In this document: one piece after another, positions 6,782 to 15,141 of the stretch
Numbering within the stretch: position 1 is the stretch's first letter
Layout: each line of letters opens with the position of its first letter
Assembly: GCA_035760965.1 (NCBI GenBank)
Contig: DASTRY010000047.1
Location: 1-25,253, forward strand
DNA length: 25,253 bases
Direction of reading: 5' to 3'
Origin: JADGHX01 sp035760965
GTDB lineage: Bacteria > Pseudomonadota > Gammaproteobacteria > Steroidobacterales > Steroidobacteraceae
The notes under the pieces: generated by a model
Seen by the model: only the letters and a program-made list of their open reading frames with translations
Database searches by the model: none
Told to the model about the DNA's origin: nothing
Made by a program: the position numbers and the translations under genes

Positions 6782-9241
6782 TCAACTGCTCTGCGGTGTG
6801 CCGACACGCGCGTCAGCCGCCGCCGATCGAGCACTGACTGCAGTGAGCTCGAAGAGCGCGGTGCGCAGCTCCTGCAGTCGCGGCGGCTTGTTGAGGACGC
6901 GATTCACGTGAGGCGGCAGGTCGTTTTCGGCGAGCAGGCGTTGTCCCCATCCCGTCAGCAGGATGACGGGCGTGGCGGAGGATGCAGCTTTCACGGCGGC
7001 CGCCACGCGGCGGCCGTCGACGTACGGCATACCGAGATCCGTGATGACGAGGTCGAAGCGCCGGCCCTCGCGTATGGCGGTGTTGAACGTGTCGATCCCT
7101 TCCTGACCGCCGTTCGCCTGCCGCACCTCGTGTCCATCGGCGGTCAGGATGTCTTCGAGGGACTTGATGAGCAGCGGATCGTCGTCGACGAGCAGGATGT
7201 GCAGCGGCGGCGGCGAGCGCTGCGCCGGTACGTGCACGATGGGCGCGCTGTCTTCTTTCGCTGCATCGAAGATGAGCCGGAAGGTGCTGCCGCGCCCGGC
7301 TTCGCTGTCGATTTCGAGCTCCGCGCTGTGCCGCTGGACCATGCCGTAGACCATCGCGAGGCCGAGGCCGCTGCCGCGCTCGCCTTTGGTGGTGAAGAAC
7401 GGCTCGAGGCAGCGGGCGCGCGTGGCCTCGTCCATGCCGATGCCCGTATCGGCCACCTCGAGATGAACCCGCCGCGGGCTGCCGTTCTCGAGCGGATCGA
7501 CCACGCGCGTGCGGATCGTGAGCGTGCCGCCCTCGGGCATGGCATCGACGGCGTTGAAAATGAGATTCGTCAGCGCATCGCGGATCTCGCCTTCCGCCGC
7601 CATCACGTCCGCAGGGCGCGCGGCAAGCTCGGTGCGCAGATCGATCATCACGCCGCGCTGTTGCGGCAAATCGCTCCAGCGCGCGCGGGTGAGCTCGACC
7701 GCCTGCTCGACCGTTCGATTGAGATCGGTGCGCGCAAGAGTCACTTGCGGCTCGCGCTGCCGGTAGAACTCGCGCATGCGTGCGACGGTGCCCGCCACGT
7801 CTTCTATCGCGCGCTGGATGGTGGTCAGATAGCTGCGCGTGCGCGCACTGAGATTCGGCTCGCGTTCGAGCAGCGACTCCGTGTACAGCGCGACCGGCGA
7901 GATCGCATTGTTGATATCGTGCGCGATGCCGCTCGCGATCTGCCCGAGCGCGCGCAGGCGCTCCTGCTGCATGACCGTCTGTTGCGACTGATGCAGATCG
8001 TCGTACGCCTGCTGGAGCGCCGTATAGAGCTGGGCCTGCTGGGCGGCGAGCGCGACGTGCTCGCTCAATTGCATGAGGAACTCGCACTCGGCGCTGGTGA
8101 ACGCATGCGGCGCACGCCGCGCCACGAGCAGCGCGCCGAACAACGTGCCTTCCGCTGAAAGCGGCGCGATCACGATGGATCGCAGCCCGCCGCTCGCGAA
8201 GCGCTCGAACAGCGGGCGTGGCACGGTGGCCGCGTCCTGCTCGTACACGAGATTCCCATCGATGCAGCGCGCGAGATCGTTGCTGCCGACCGCGATCGGT
8301 GTGCCCGCTGCGAAGCCGAGCTTCGCGCTGCGCTCGCCGCTGCTGGCGCCCACCGCGTCGACGACCAGCGCGTCCCGCTCCGCGTCGTGGCGGGCGACGC
8401 ACGCGAGCTCGATCGCGAGATTCACTTCGAGGTTCCGCAGGACGACCCGGAAGATGCTCGCCAGGTCCTGCCGATCGCTGATGGCGCGCGTGATGTGCTG
8501 GAGCAGGCTCAGATGGCCGAGCTGCGCGCGCAGACGCGCTTCGGAGCGTTGAATCTCCGTGAGCATGTGATTGAACGCGTCGGTGAGCTGGTCGAGCTCG
8601 TACGTTTTCGTATGCGGCACCTGCACCGCGTAGTCCTGCCGGGTGGACACCGCGGCCGCCGCGCGCGCCAGATCGCCGATCGGTCGTGAGATGCGCTGCT
8701 CGAAGCGCCGCGAGAGCACGTACGCCAAGAGCGTCGCCGCGCCGACGATCAGCGCCATGATTCCAAGATAGAAGCGCTTGCGTGCGTCGATCGCGCGCAG
8801 ATCGGAGCGCACGAGCAGCGTGCCGACGCGATACGTGTTCTCCTGCACCGGCTGCGTCACGGTGAGGTAGTCGCCTTCGTATCGGTGGCTCGCGTCCGTT
8901 TCGCGCAGCTGCTGCGGCAGGTCGCGCGGCGCGGCGCCATTGGGATAGGCGGCGAAAAGCGTGCCGTTCTGGTCGTATAGCGCTGCGGTGATGATGTGCG
9001 GGTCCGCGGCGAACGCTTGCAGAACTTCTTCGGCGTCCTCCTTGTTCGAGAAGGCGAGCGCCGCCGTGCTGTTGGTGGCAATGGCCTTGCTCAAGATATC
9101 GAGCTGCTCGCGCAGGCTCTGGCGAAACGTGAAGCTTTCGTAGGCGAAGAGCGACGCAGCGGTGAGCAGCAGCACCGCGCCGCTCGTCAGCAGCCCGAGC
9201 CGCACGAGCTGCTGCCGAATCGGAACGCTGCGCGAGCCCAT
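6782..9241 (-). CDS. Membrane hybrid histidine kinase: CHASE8-type sensor, HAMP, GAF, kinase, receiver
   Basis: An 819-residue inner-membrane sensor kinase. A first membrane helix (about residues 14-33) and a second (about 155-176) flank a periplasmic domain of about 120 residues resembling CHASE8, the sensor of YfiN-like proteins. A HAMP domain (about 178-235), a GAF domain (about 250-410) and a coiled region follow. His441 lies in GIAHDINNAISP, the phospho-acceptor of the NtrB-like subtype. The ATPase domain carries NLIFNAVDAMPEGG, DTGIGM and GSGLGLAMVYG. The C-terminal receiver has LLVDDDP, Asp735 in ITDLGMPYVDG, the Thr of LLTGWG and a Lys near the end (LNKPP). The start is ATG at 9241 with GGGGCTGAGC before it, 2 bp after the yfiR-like gene, so the two are coupled. 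By analogy with YfiR-YfiN, the periplasmic YfiR-like protein probably controls this kinase through its sensor domain. Confidence 0.92.
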   Translation of the reverse strand: MGSRSVPIRQQLVRLGLLTSGAVLLLTAASLFAYESFTFRQSLREQLDILSKAIATNSTAALAFSNKEDAEEVLQAFAADPHIITAALYDQNGTLFAAYPNGAAPRDLPQQLRETDASHRYEGDYLTVTQPVQENTYRVGTLLVRSDLRAIDARKRFYLGIMALIVGAATLLAYVLSRRFEQRISRPIGDLARAAAAVSTRQDYAVQVPHTKTYELDQLTDAFNHMLTEIQRSEARLRAQLGHLSLLQHITRAISDRQDLASIFRVVLRNLEVNLAIELACVARHDAERDALVVDAVGASSGERSAKLGFAAGTPIAVGSNDLARCIDGNLVYEQDAATVPRPLFERFASGGLRSIVIAPLSAEGTLFGALLVARRAPHAFTSAECEFLMQLSEHVALAAQQAQLYTALQQAYDDLHQSQQTVMQQERLRALGQIASGIAHDINNAISPVALYTESLLEREPNLSARTRSYLTTIQRAIEDVAGTVARMREFYRQREPQVTLARTDLNRTVEQAVELTRARWSDLPQQRGVMIDLRTELAARPADVMAAEGEIRDALTNLIFNAVDAMPEGGTLTIRTRVVDPLENGSPRRVHLEVADTGIGMDEATRARCLEPFFTTKGERGSGLGLAMVYGMVQRHSAELEIDSEAGRGSTFRLIFDAAKEDSAPIVHVPAQRSPPPLHILLVDDDPLLIKSLEDILTADGHEVRQANGGQEGIDTFNTAIREGRRFDLVITDLGMPYVDGRRVAAAVKAASSATPVILLTGWGQRLLAENDLPPHVNRVLNKPPRLQELRTALFELTAVSARSAAADARVGTPQSS

Positions 9242-9243
9242 GC

Positions 9244-9792
9244 TCAGCCCCGCCCCGTCGAATCGACGACCTCGGAAGGCCGCAACAGCTTCGAGCTGAT
9301 GGTGAGGCCCGCCGAACGCGCGGAATCCACGTTGATGCGCAGTCGAATCCGCTGATTCTCCGTGAAGAAGCGGATGATGACGTCCGGCGAGGTGCCGGCA
9401 TCGAAATCGGTCACCGTCAGCGTGCCCTGGTGCTCGAGCTCGCGCACCACCTCGGCCGCCTCGCTGCTCGCCGACCGGTCGATGAACAGAATCTGACAGG
9501 GCTTCAGATCGGCCCGCGTCCGATAGCGCTCCACGACGAGCGGCCGCCCGTCGACCTGCTCGCCGCGGACCGCATCGTCGAGCGCGCGGCCGAAGGGATC
9601 GTGGCCGAGCACGCCGATCACGAAGGGCGCCTGCGGATCGGGGAACGACTCGCGCGGCCAGCTCACGAATTGCGTGAAGTTGAACAGGAAGACGGCTTTG
9701 ACTTGATACTCGGCGGGCGGCGCGGCGCCGGCGGCGACGCTCAGCACACTCAACACGAGGATGCCGCCGAGGAGGCGCCGCCACGCGCTCAC
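9244..9792 (-). CDS. YfiR-family (DUF4154) periplasmic regulatory protein
   Basis: A 182-residue exported protein. After a signal peptide (SAWRRLLGGILVLSVLSVAA) the mature part reads PAEYQVKAVFLFNFTQFVSW, the conserved opening of the YfiR/DUF4154 family. Later family segments are GVLGHDPFG, CQILFIDRS and the closing strand IRLRINVDSARSAGLTISSK. In Pseudomonas, YfiR is a periplasmic repressor of the diguanylate cyclase YfiN; here the co-transcribed partner is a histidine kinase with a similar sensor domain. I chose the GTG at 9792 because AGGGGA lies upstream and the signal peptide begins at once. A TTG at 9876 would add 28 unlikely residues. It is divergent from the TonB receptor gene. Confidence 0.88.
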   Translation of the reverse strand: MSAWRRLLGGILVLSVLSVAAGAAPPAEYQVKAVFLFNFTQFVSWPRESFPDPQAPFVIGVLGHDPFGRALDDAVRGEQVDGRPLVVERYRTRADLKPCQILFIDRSASSEAAEVVRELEHQGTLTVTDFDAGTSPDVIIRFFTENQRIRLRINVDSARSAGLTISSKLLRPSEVVDSTGRG

Positions 9793-9810
9793 GCAGGTAC
9801 GTCCCCTGCG
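9792..9810 (-). promoter_or_regulatory. Inverted repeat covering the yfiR-like start region
   Basis: The minus-strand message reads CGCAGG, seven spacer bases, CCTGCG. The left arm overlaps the AGGGGA ribosome binding site and the right arm ends on the first G of the GTG start. If it folds, the hairpin would hide the start site. It is only 6 bp, so it may be chance. Confidence 0.25.
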
Positions 9811-9933
9811 GCTCGGTTGCGAGGCGGTAGGCTCATCCTGTCCATGAGTGGTGAAAATAGCGCGAACCGTGGGCAAAGGTGGAGACCGGCTCGACTGATT
9901 TTCGCAGTCAGGGCACTATGTCGTCCCGCGAGT

Positions 9934-11994
9934 ATGGAAAAAAGAACGCCAGGTGGCAGCGCTCGGGCCTCGCGCACGCGATTTCACACGCGATGGCCCG
10001 CGCGATTCCCAGGGAGTCCGCGCTTCAGAGGGGGACTGCTCCTCGCGCTCGCGTCGCTTCCCGCTCTGGCCCATGAAACGCAGTACAGCTCGACGGAGTC
10101 GCTGAAGCGGCTCTCGCTCGAGGAGCTGTTCGACGTCGAGGTCAGCTCCGTTTCGAAGACGCCGGAGCCGATCGGCGAGGCCGCCGCCGCCGTCACCGTC
10201 GTGTCGAGCGCGGACATCGCGCGCTCGGGCGCAACGAGCGTCCCGGAAGCGTTGCGGTTCGTGCCGGGGCTGCACGTCGCGCAGACCGAGGCCAGCCAGT
10301 GGGCCGTCAGCGCGCGCGGCTTCAGCAGCGTGAATTCCGAGAAGCTGCTGGTGTTGAGCGATACGCGCAGCGTCTACACGCCGCTCTTCTCGGGCGTGTT
10401 CTGGGACGTGCAGGACTACCTGCTCGCGGATATCGACCGCATAGAGGTCATTCGCGGCCCGGGCGCAGCGCTCTGGGGCTCGAATGCGGTGAACGGCGTC
10501 GTCAACATCACGACGAAGAGCGCGCGCGACACACAGGGCCTGTATCTCGCGGGCAATCTCGGCACCCGCGATTTCACGAGCGCCGCCGCGCGCTACGGCG
10601 CGCAGACGGACGGCGGGGTCGCGTACCGCGTATTCGGCAAATACGTCGAGCGCGGCGCCAGCTTCCATGTCGATCCGGCGACCTCGGACGACTTTCGCCT
10701 CGGCCACGTGGGCTTTCGAACGGACTGGGACGCCACGAGCGCGGACGGCTTCACCGTTCAAGGCGACCTCTATCACGGCGACGTGGGCCAGCTCACGCCG
10801 TCTCTCACCGTGAACGGCAGGCCCGGGCCGACGGGAGATCTCGAGGCGACCGTCTCCGGCGGCAACGTGCTCGGCCGCTGGCGACGCGCTCTGAGCTCGA
10901 GCTCGGAATTCCAAGTGCGGGCCTACTACGATCACACGCGGCGCGACGACCCCACCTACCTCGACGAGCTCGACACGTTCGACCTCGACTTGCAGCATCG
11001 CTTCGCGCTCGGATCACGCCAGGACGTCCTCTGGGGACTGAGCTACCGCTACATGGCGGATCGTTTCGACGGCAAGGGCACCTTCGTGGGCGCATTGCAG
11101 CCGGGCGACTCGCACGATGTGCTGATCAGCGGGTTCGTGCAGGACCAGATCGCGCTCGGCGATGCTTTGCGCCTCACGCTCGGCACCAAGCTCGAACACA
11201 ACGATTTCAGCGGCTTCGAAGCGCAGCCGAGCGTGCGCGCGGCGTGGGAAGTGACGCGCGGCCAGACGTTGTGGGGGGCGGTTTCGCGCGCGGTGCGCGT
11301 GCCGACGCGCATCGAGCGCGACGTGGCCATCGACGCCAGCGATCCGGCCGGCAATCCGGTGTTCCGCCTGTTGGGTAATCGCGATTTCGATTCCGAAGTG
11401 CTGCTCGCGTACGAGGCGGGCTACCGCTGGCAGGTGTCGGGGAATCTCTCGCTGGATCTCGCGGCGTTTCACAATGAATATGACCGGCTCGCCTCGATCG
11501 AGCTCGGCACGCCGTTCGTCGACGCGGGCAGCGGCAAGACCATCCTGCCCATCGTCAACGAGAATCTCACGGACGGGCATGCGAACGGCGTCGAGATGCA
11601 GGCGGCCTACTCCCCGGTGCAGCGCTGGCAGCTCGTCGGCACGTACTCGTATCTATCGCTGCACTTGGAACCCCGCGGCCTCGACCTCAATCGCGGGAAG
11701 TTGTACGAACGCGCGACGCCGCGCCACGAGATCGGGCTGCGTTCGCTGCTCGACGTGAGCGATGCGGTGCAGATCGACGCCCAACTCCGGCATCTCAGTG
11801 CGACGACGGCAAGCACCGGCAGCACGCCGGCGTACACCGAGCTCGACCTGCGCCTTGCGTGGCACGCGCTGGAGCAAGTGGAGCTGTCGCTCGTCGGGCA
11901 GAACCTCCTACACGATCATCATGCCGAGCTGCCCTCCCCTCCCTACGGCTCGATCGAGCGCAGCGTGTACGGCCGCGTCGAGCTGCGCTACTAG
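9934..11994 (+). CDS. TonB-dependent outer-membrane receptor
   Basis: A 686-residue protein. A long charged N-region precedes the signal core (GGLLLALASLPALA, then HETQ). The plug domain follows with SLEELFDVEVSSVSKTPEPI, AAAAVTVVSSADIARSGATS, VPEALRFVPGLHVAQ and IEVIRGPGAALWGSNAVNGV. A 22-stranded barrel makes up the rest, and the protein ends in the aromatic-terminated strand GRVELRY, as expected for BamA-dependent insertion. This subfamily is known to sit beside yfiR-like genes and kinases or cyclases, matching the divergent genes on the left; the ligand is unknown. The start is uncertain: ATG at 9934 has only a weak GCGAG, and the in-frame ATG at 9844 would give an even longer N-region. 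No clear TonB box was picked out by eye. Confidence 0.93.
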   Translation: MEKRTPGGSARASRTRFHTRWPARFPGSPRFRGGLLLALASLPALAHETQYSSTESLKRLSLEELFDVEVSSVSKTPEPIGEAAAAVTVVSSADIARSGATSVPEALRFVPGLHVAQTEASQWAVSARGFSSVNSEKLLVLSDTRSVYTPLFSGVFWDVQDYLLADIDRIEVIRGPGAALWGSNAVNGVVNITTKSARDTQGLYLAGNLGTRDFTSAAARYGAQTDGGVAYRVFGKYVERGASFHVDPATSDDFRLGHVGFRTDWDATSADGFTVQGDLYHGDVGQLTPSLTVNGRPGPTGDLEATVSGGNVLGRWRRALSSSSEFQVRAYYDHTRRDDPTYLDELDTFDLDLQHRFALGSRQDVLWGLSYRYMADRFDGKGTFVGALQPGDSHDVLISGFVQDQIALGDALRLTLGTKLEHNDFSGFEAQPSVRAAWEVTRGQTLWGAVSRAVRVPTRIERDVAIDASDPAGNPVFRLLGNRDFDSEVLLAYEAGYRWQVSGNLSLDLAAFHNEYDRLASIELGTPFVDAGSGKTILPIVNENLTDGHANGVEMQAAYSPVQRWQLVGTYSYLSLHLEPRGLDLNRGKLYERATPRHEIGLRSLLDVSDAVQIDAQLRHLSATTASTGSTPAYTELDLRLAWHALEQVELSLVGQNLLHDHHAELPSPPYGSIERSVYGRVELRY

Positions 11995-12105
11995 TGCCGG
12001 CCGCGCGCGCCGCGCGTCAACTGCACCGAGGAACAATTGATGCGGGTCCATGCGGGGCGGAGCCTTGCCCGCGCATGCTCTCCACGCGACCGAAAGGAGA
12101 CTCCA

Positions 12106-12729
12106 ATGGCCACGATGAGCGACCTGGCTGGAACCGAAACGGCGCTGCTCGGCGCGCGCACCCTGGAAAGACGCTGGGGCTGGCTGCTTCTTCTCGGCAT
12201 CGTGCAGATCATCGGCGGCGTGATCGCACTGATCATCCCGACGGCCGCGTCGCTGGCCGCCGCCCTCGTCGCCGGCGCGGTGCTGCTCGCGGCCGGCGTA
12301 TTTCATCTGGTGCATGCCTTCAGCATCAGGCCGTGGCGCGGCGCCGTGCTCCCGATAGTCGAAGGCTTGCTGTTCGTCGTGGCGGGAGGGCTGCTCCTCG
12401 CATTCCCGCTGTCAGGCGCGCTCACGCTCACGATCATCGTCGCAGTGCTGCTCATCGCGGATGGCGTGCTGCGGCTCCTCTTCGCCAACAGCTTGCGGCC
12501 GCTCGCCGGCAGCGGCTGGCTGATGGCCGCGGGTATCGCGAGCGTGATCGTCGGCATTCTGATGCTGGTCGGCTGGCCACTCACGGGACTTTGGGCGCTC
12601 GGCATCCTGCTCGGCATCAACCTGCTGTTCACCGGCACGACGAACACCGCTTTGGCCATTGCGTTCCGCGGACGACGGCGGCGCGAAGGCGAGGCGGGAG
12701 CATTCGAGCAAGCGCGGCGTCACGCCTGA
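12106..12729 (+). CDS. HdeD-family membrane protein (DUF308)
   Basis: A 207-residue inner-membrane protein with about six helices in three pairs, each pair carrying a Gly-rich motif such as WLLLLGIVQIIGGVIALI, PIVEGLLFVVAGGLLLAFPL and WLMAAGIASVIVGILMLVGW. This is the pattern of HdeD, linked to acid and general stress resistance in enterobacteria; its molecular role is not settled. The start is set by a strong AAGGAGA at 12094-12100, five bases before the ATG. A DUF5335-like gene follows 11 bp later on the same strand, so they form a two-gene operon. The C-terminal tail is basic and cytoplasmic (RGRRRREGE). Confidence 0.9.
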   Translation: MATMSDLAGTETALLGARTLERRWGWLLLLGIVQIIGGVIALIIPTAASLAAALVAGAVLLAAGVFHLVHAFSIRPWRGAVLPIVEGLLFVVAGGLLLAFPLSGALTLTIIVAVLLIADGVLRLLFANSLRPLAGSGWLMAAGIASVIVGILMLVGWPLTGLWALGILLGINLLFTGTTNTALAIAFRGRRRREGEAGAFEQARRHA

Positions 12730-12740
12730 GAGGAATTGCA

Positions 12741-13091
12741 ATGAGCATTCGCAGATTGGAGCGCAGCGAGTGGCAGGACTTCTGCAATCGCGCCTCGCAT
12801 GACCTCCTCGGCAAGGCGGTCGCGATCGAGGTCTCCTCGCTCGAGCTCGGCGCGCAGCCCGAGACGCAGCGGCTGCCGCTGCTCGGGATGTCCTACGATC
12901 CGCAGGACGACGTCTTCGAGCTGATCGTGGGCGATGTGGACCATCTGATCCGCGGACCGCGCGAGGTCTACGTCGACGAGACGCCGCTCGTCGACAGCGT
13001 CACGCTGCAGTTCGTCGATGCGGACGGCGTGAAGCAGATCGTGACGTTTCGCGATCCGCTCATGCTGCCCGCGCCGAGCATGGCGAGCTAG
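12741..13091 (+). CDS. DUF5335-like protein
   Basis: A 116-residue cytoplasmic protein of unknown function. Marks are the opening RRLERSEWQDFCNRAS, LGMSYDPQDDVFELIVG, DHLIRGPREVYVDE and a C-terminal VDADGVKQIVTFRDPLML. I recognise this as the DUF5335 type from memory. It is mostly beta-strand and acidic, without membrane segments. GAGGAA lies 6 bases before the ATG. Its partner is the HdeD-like gene just upstream, suggesting a shared stress-related operon. The stop codon overlaps the stop of the convergent FixK-like gene: both TAG codons share one CTAG. Confidence 0.85.
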   Translation: MSIRRLERSEWQDFCNRASHDLLGKAVAIEVSSLELGAQPETQRLPLLGMSYDPQDDVFELIVGDVDHLIRGPREVYVDETPLVDSVTLQFVDADGVKQIVTFRDPLMLPAPSMAS

Positions 13092-13786
13092 CTGGACGCG
13101 AGCAGCTCCTCGCCCCCTTCGGCCGCGAGCTCGAGCGCGCGCCGATCGCAGATGCTGAGCCGGCGGGTGCTGCGAAACGCGATGACGTGCCGCGTGCGCA
13201 GCGCCGTGAACGCGCGACTCACCGTCTCGACGGCAATCGACAGATAGTCCGCGATGTCATAGCGCGACATCGGCAGGCTGATGGGGGCGCCCGTCGGTTC
13301 TCGGCATCGGGCGGCCCACTCGAGCAGGAATGCGCTCACGCGCGCCACCGCGCTCGTCCGTCCGAGAATCAGCGTGCGCACTTGCAGACGCGAGATCGAG
13401 CGGAACGCCTTCTCGCGGATCCAGCTGCTCACCTGCGAGTCGGACTCGGCCAGCTCTTCGACGGCGCGCCTGGGATAGCGCGCGACCGTCGTTCCTGCAC
13501 TGATCACTTCGCTCGAGAAGCAATTGACGTCGTACACGCCGAAGCCGAACACATCGCCCGGTAGGAGAAAGTCGACGATCTGGCGCCGGCCGTCGCTCAT
13601 CAGGGAGCACGTCCGCACGGCGCCGGTGACCACTTCGTACCAGTACTCTGCCTGCTCGTCTCCCTCGTAAATCGTGTCGTCGACGTCGCCTCGGACCAGG
13701 GTCATCAGTCGTTCCAGAGCGGACGATTCTCCTGCCCGCTCGGTAGCGAACGTGCGGGTACCGCACGCAGCCCAATCCAATTCCAT
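13088..13786 (-). CDS. Crp/Fnr-family regulator, FixK-like
   Basis: A 232-residue DNA-binding regulator. Residues 20-130 form a cyclic-nucleotide-binding-like barrel (TIYEGDEQAEYWYEVVTGAV, DFLLPGDVFGFG). A long dimerisation helix follows, then a winged helix-turn-helix (YDIADYLSIAVETVSRAFTA) with the Glu-x-x-Ser-Arg recognition set of the FNR/FixK group. Its Cys residues are scattered and do not form the N-terminal cluster that binds iron-sulphur in FNR, so direct oxygen sensing by such a cluster is unlikely. I chose the ATG at 13786 because GAGGG lies upstream and the protein begins there naturally. It lies downstream of FixJ-like and receiver genes on the same strand, which mirrors the FixJ-to-FixK hierarchy. 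No FNR/FixK palindrome was found in the immediate upstream region. Confidence 0.92.
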   Translation of the reverse strand: MELDWAACGTRTFATERAGESSALERLMTLVRGDVDDTIYEGDEQAEYWYEVVTGAVRTCSLMSDGRRQIVDFLLPGDVFGFGVYDVNCFSSEVISAGTTVARYPRRAVEELAESDSQVSSWIREKAFRSISRLQVRTLILGRTSAVARVSAFLLEWAARCREPTGAPISLPMSRYDIADYLSIAVETVSRAFTALRTRHVIAFRSTRRLSICDRRALELAAEGGEELLASS

Positions 13787-13869
13787 ATGCGCCCTCGCTT
13801 CCACACCGCTGGACGCTTGCAAAATAGGGCGCCGCCCGACCCGGTAGCTATTATCTTTTGGTTTATAAC

Positions 13870-14265
13870 CTATGTTTTGCGGCGCCTCGCTACGATCGGA
13901 CGCAGCAGTTGCAGCAGCGCCTCGGCGGTGAACGGCTTGTAGAGTACGCCCGACATGCCTGCCGCCCTCGCCTCGGCCTGCAGGTCGCCGTCCCGATCGC
14001 GACGGCCCGTGAGCAAAACGCCCGGCGGCGCGGCGCCGCGGGCCCGGAGTCTGCCGTAGAACTGCAGTCCGCTCATGCCGGGCAGGTGCATGTCCACGAG
14101 GATGCAGCCGGCAGAGCGCGCTCGCGCGGAGCGTAAAAACGCCTCGGCGCTGCCGTATCCGGAGCTGGAGAACCCGGCCGCTTCGAGCAGGGCCTGTAAT
14201 GCTTCGCGCATCCCTGCGTCGTCTTCCACGACCGCGACCCACAACTGTCGCTTGGTCTTCGCCAT
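13870..14265 (-). CDS. Single-domain response regulator (receiver only)
   Basis: A 131-residue receiver domain with no output domain. The acidic pocket is Glu14-Asp15-Asp16, the phospho-acceptor Asp58 (ILVDMHLPGMSG), the switch Thr86 (LLTGRRD) and the conserved Lys110 (LYKPF). All are in place, so it should accept phosphate. It lies between the FixJ-like and FixK-like genes, 55 bp after the former. It could compete for phosphate from the same kinase or act as a phosphate sink, as lone receivers such as FixT-like or CheY-like proteins do; this is inference from position. The ribosome binding site is weak. Confidence 0.9.
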   Translation of the reverse strand: MAKTKRQLWVAVVEDDAGMREALQALLEAAGFSSSGYGSAEAFLRSARARSAGCILVDMHLPGMSGLQFYGRLRARGAAPPGVLLTGRRDRDGDLQAEARAAGMSGVLYKPFTAEALLQLLRPIVARRRKT

Positions 14266-14320
14266 CTGGACCGGAGCATGGCCGCGGTCGAGGCCATGGC
14301 TCTTTGACGGACCGCACGGA

Positions 14321-14929
14321 TCAGAGCAGCCGCTGCATCATCACGACGAGCTCCGCGAAGCTCGTCGCACCCATTTTCCTCATAATGTGACGGCGATGCG
14401 CCTTGATGGTGTTCTCGCTGATGCCGAGCTCGGCAGCGATCTGCTTGTTCAGCTTGCCGCGCGCGATGCGCGCCATCACCTGCGTCTCGCGCGCCGTGAG
14501 CCGGCGGCCTCGTTCGCGCAGGCGCGCGAGCTCGGCGCCCTGCTCGCGAGCTTGTCGATCTCGTTCCAGCGCCTCACGGATCGCCGCGAGCAGCTGGTCG
14601 CCGTGGAAAGGTTTTGGCAGGAATTCGCAGGCACCCGCTTTCATGGCACGCACCGCCATGGGGATATCGCCGTGCGCCGTGATGAAAATCACCGGGACCT
14701 CGCGTCCGGACGCGACAAGGTCACGCTGCAGCTCGAAGCCGCCGACGTCGGGCATGCGCACGTCGAGCACGAGACACGAGGGTGCGTTGCGGGGAGGCTG
14801 GCGCAGAAACTCCCGCGCCGACGCGAAGCACTCGACCTGCAATCCGCTCGCCGCGATCAGCCCGGCAAGGGCTTCGCGCATGGAAGCATCGTCATCGACG
14901 ACGAAGACGACGGGGTCGATCTGACTCAA
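14321..14929 (-). CDS. FixJ-family response regulator (receiver plus LuxR-type HTH)
   Basis: A 202-residue two-domain transcription regulator. The receiver has Asp12-Asp13-Asp14, Asp56 (LVLDVRMPD), Thr84 (IFITAHGD) and Lys106 (FLPKPF), a complete phosphorylation set. The C-terminal domain is a LuxR/NarL-type helix-turn-helix (LTARETQVMARIARGKLNKQ, then IAAELGISENTIKAHR). The order, spacing and sequence match FixJ, TodT and NodW, which respond to a partner sensor kinase. The only sensible start is a TTG at 14929; no in-frame ATG lies before the receiver core, so translation may be weak. The partner kinase is not in the neighbourhood. It is divergent from the four-gene exported cluster across 212 bp. 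Confidence 0.93.
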   Translation of the reverse strand: MSQIDPVVFVVDDDASMREALAGLIAASGLQVECFASAREFLRQPPRNAPSCLVLDVRMPDVGGFELQRDLVASGREVPVIFITAHGDIPMAVRAMKAGACEFLPKPFHGDQLLAAIREALERDRQAREQGAELARLRERGRRLTARETQVMARIARGKLNKQIAAELGISENTIKAHRRHIMRKMGATSFAELVVMMQRLL

Positions 14930-15141
14930 GCTTGCGAAAATTCAGTGGCTTTCGGGGCGCCACGCAGTTGCTGATGCAAACGCGATCAGCGTACGCGGAG
15001 CACCAAAACATTGTCCAGAGGACCGGGATGCGGGACCGAACGCGTCGCAATACCCGTCTCGGTCACGGACTGCACCGCCCGCGCGCATCGCACGCGCAAC
15101 TGCGCCGCGCTAGAATCCAGCGCCCGCTCACGTCGCCACGG
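14930..15141. promoter_or_regulatory. Divergent intergenic region between the FixJ-like gene and the exported cluster
   Basis: This 212 bp gap must hold the promoter of the FixJ-like gene on one strand and of the exported cluster on the other. On the plus strand TAGAAT at 15111-15116 is a fair -10 hexamer 25 bases before the ATG, but no good -35 stands 17 bp upstream. No long palindrome was seen. Confidence 0.3.

Noticed and set aside
9793..9876. Longer yfiR-like start at a TTG (9876)
   Set aside because: Adds 28 residues that break the signal peptide layout, while GTG at 9792 has AGGGGA upstream.
13787..13869. FNR/FixK-type operator upstream of the FixK-like gene
   Set aside because: The AT-rich stretch near 13850-13875 has only an imperfect GGTT/AACC symmetry and no TTGA-N6-TCAA core.
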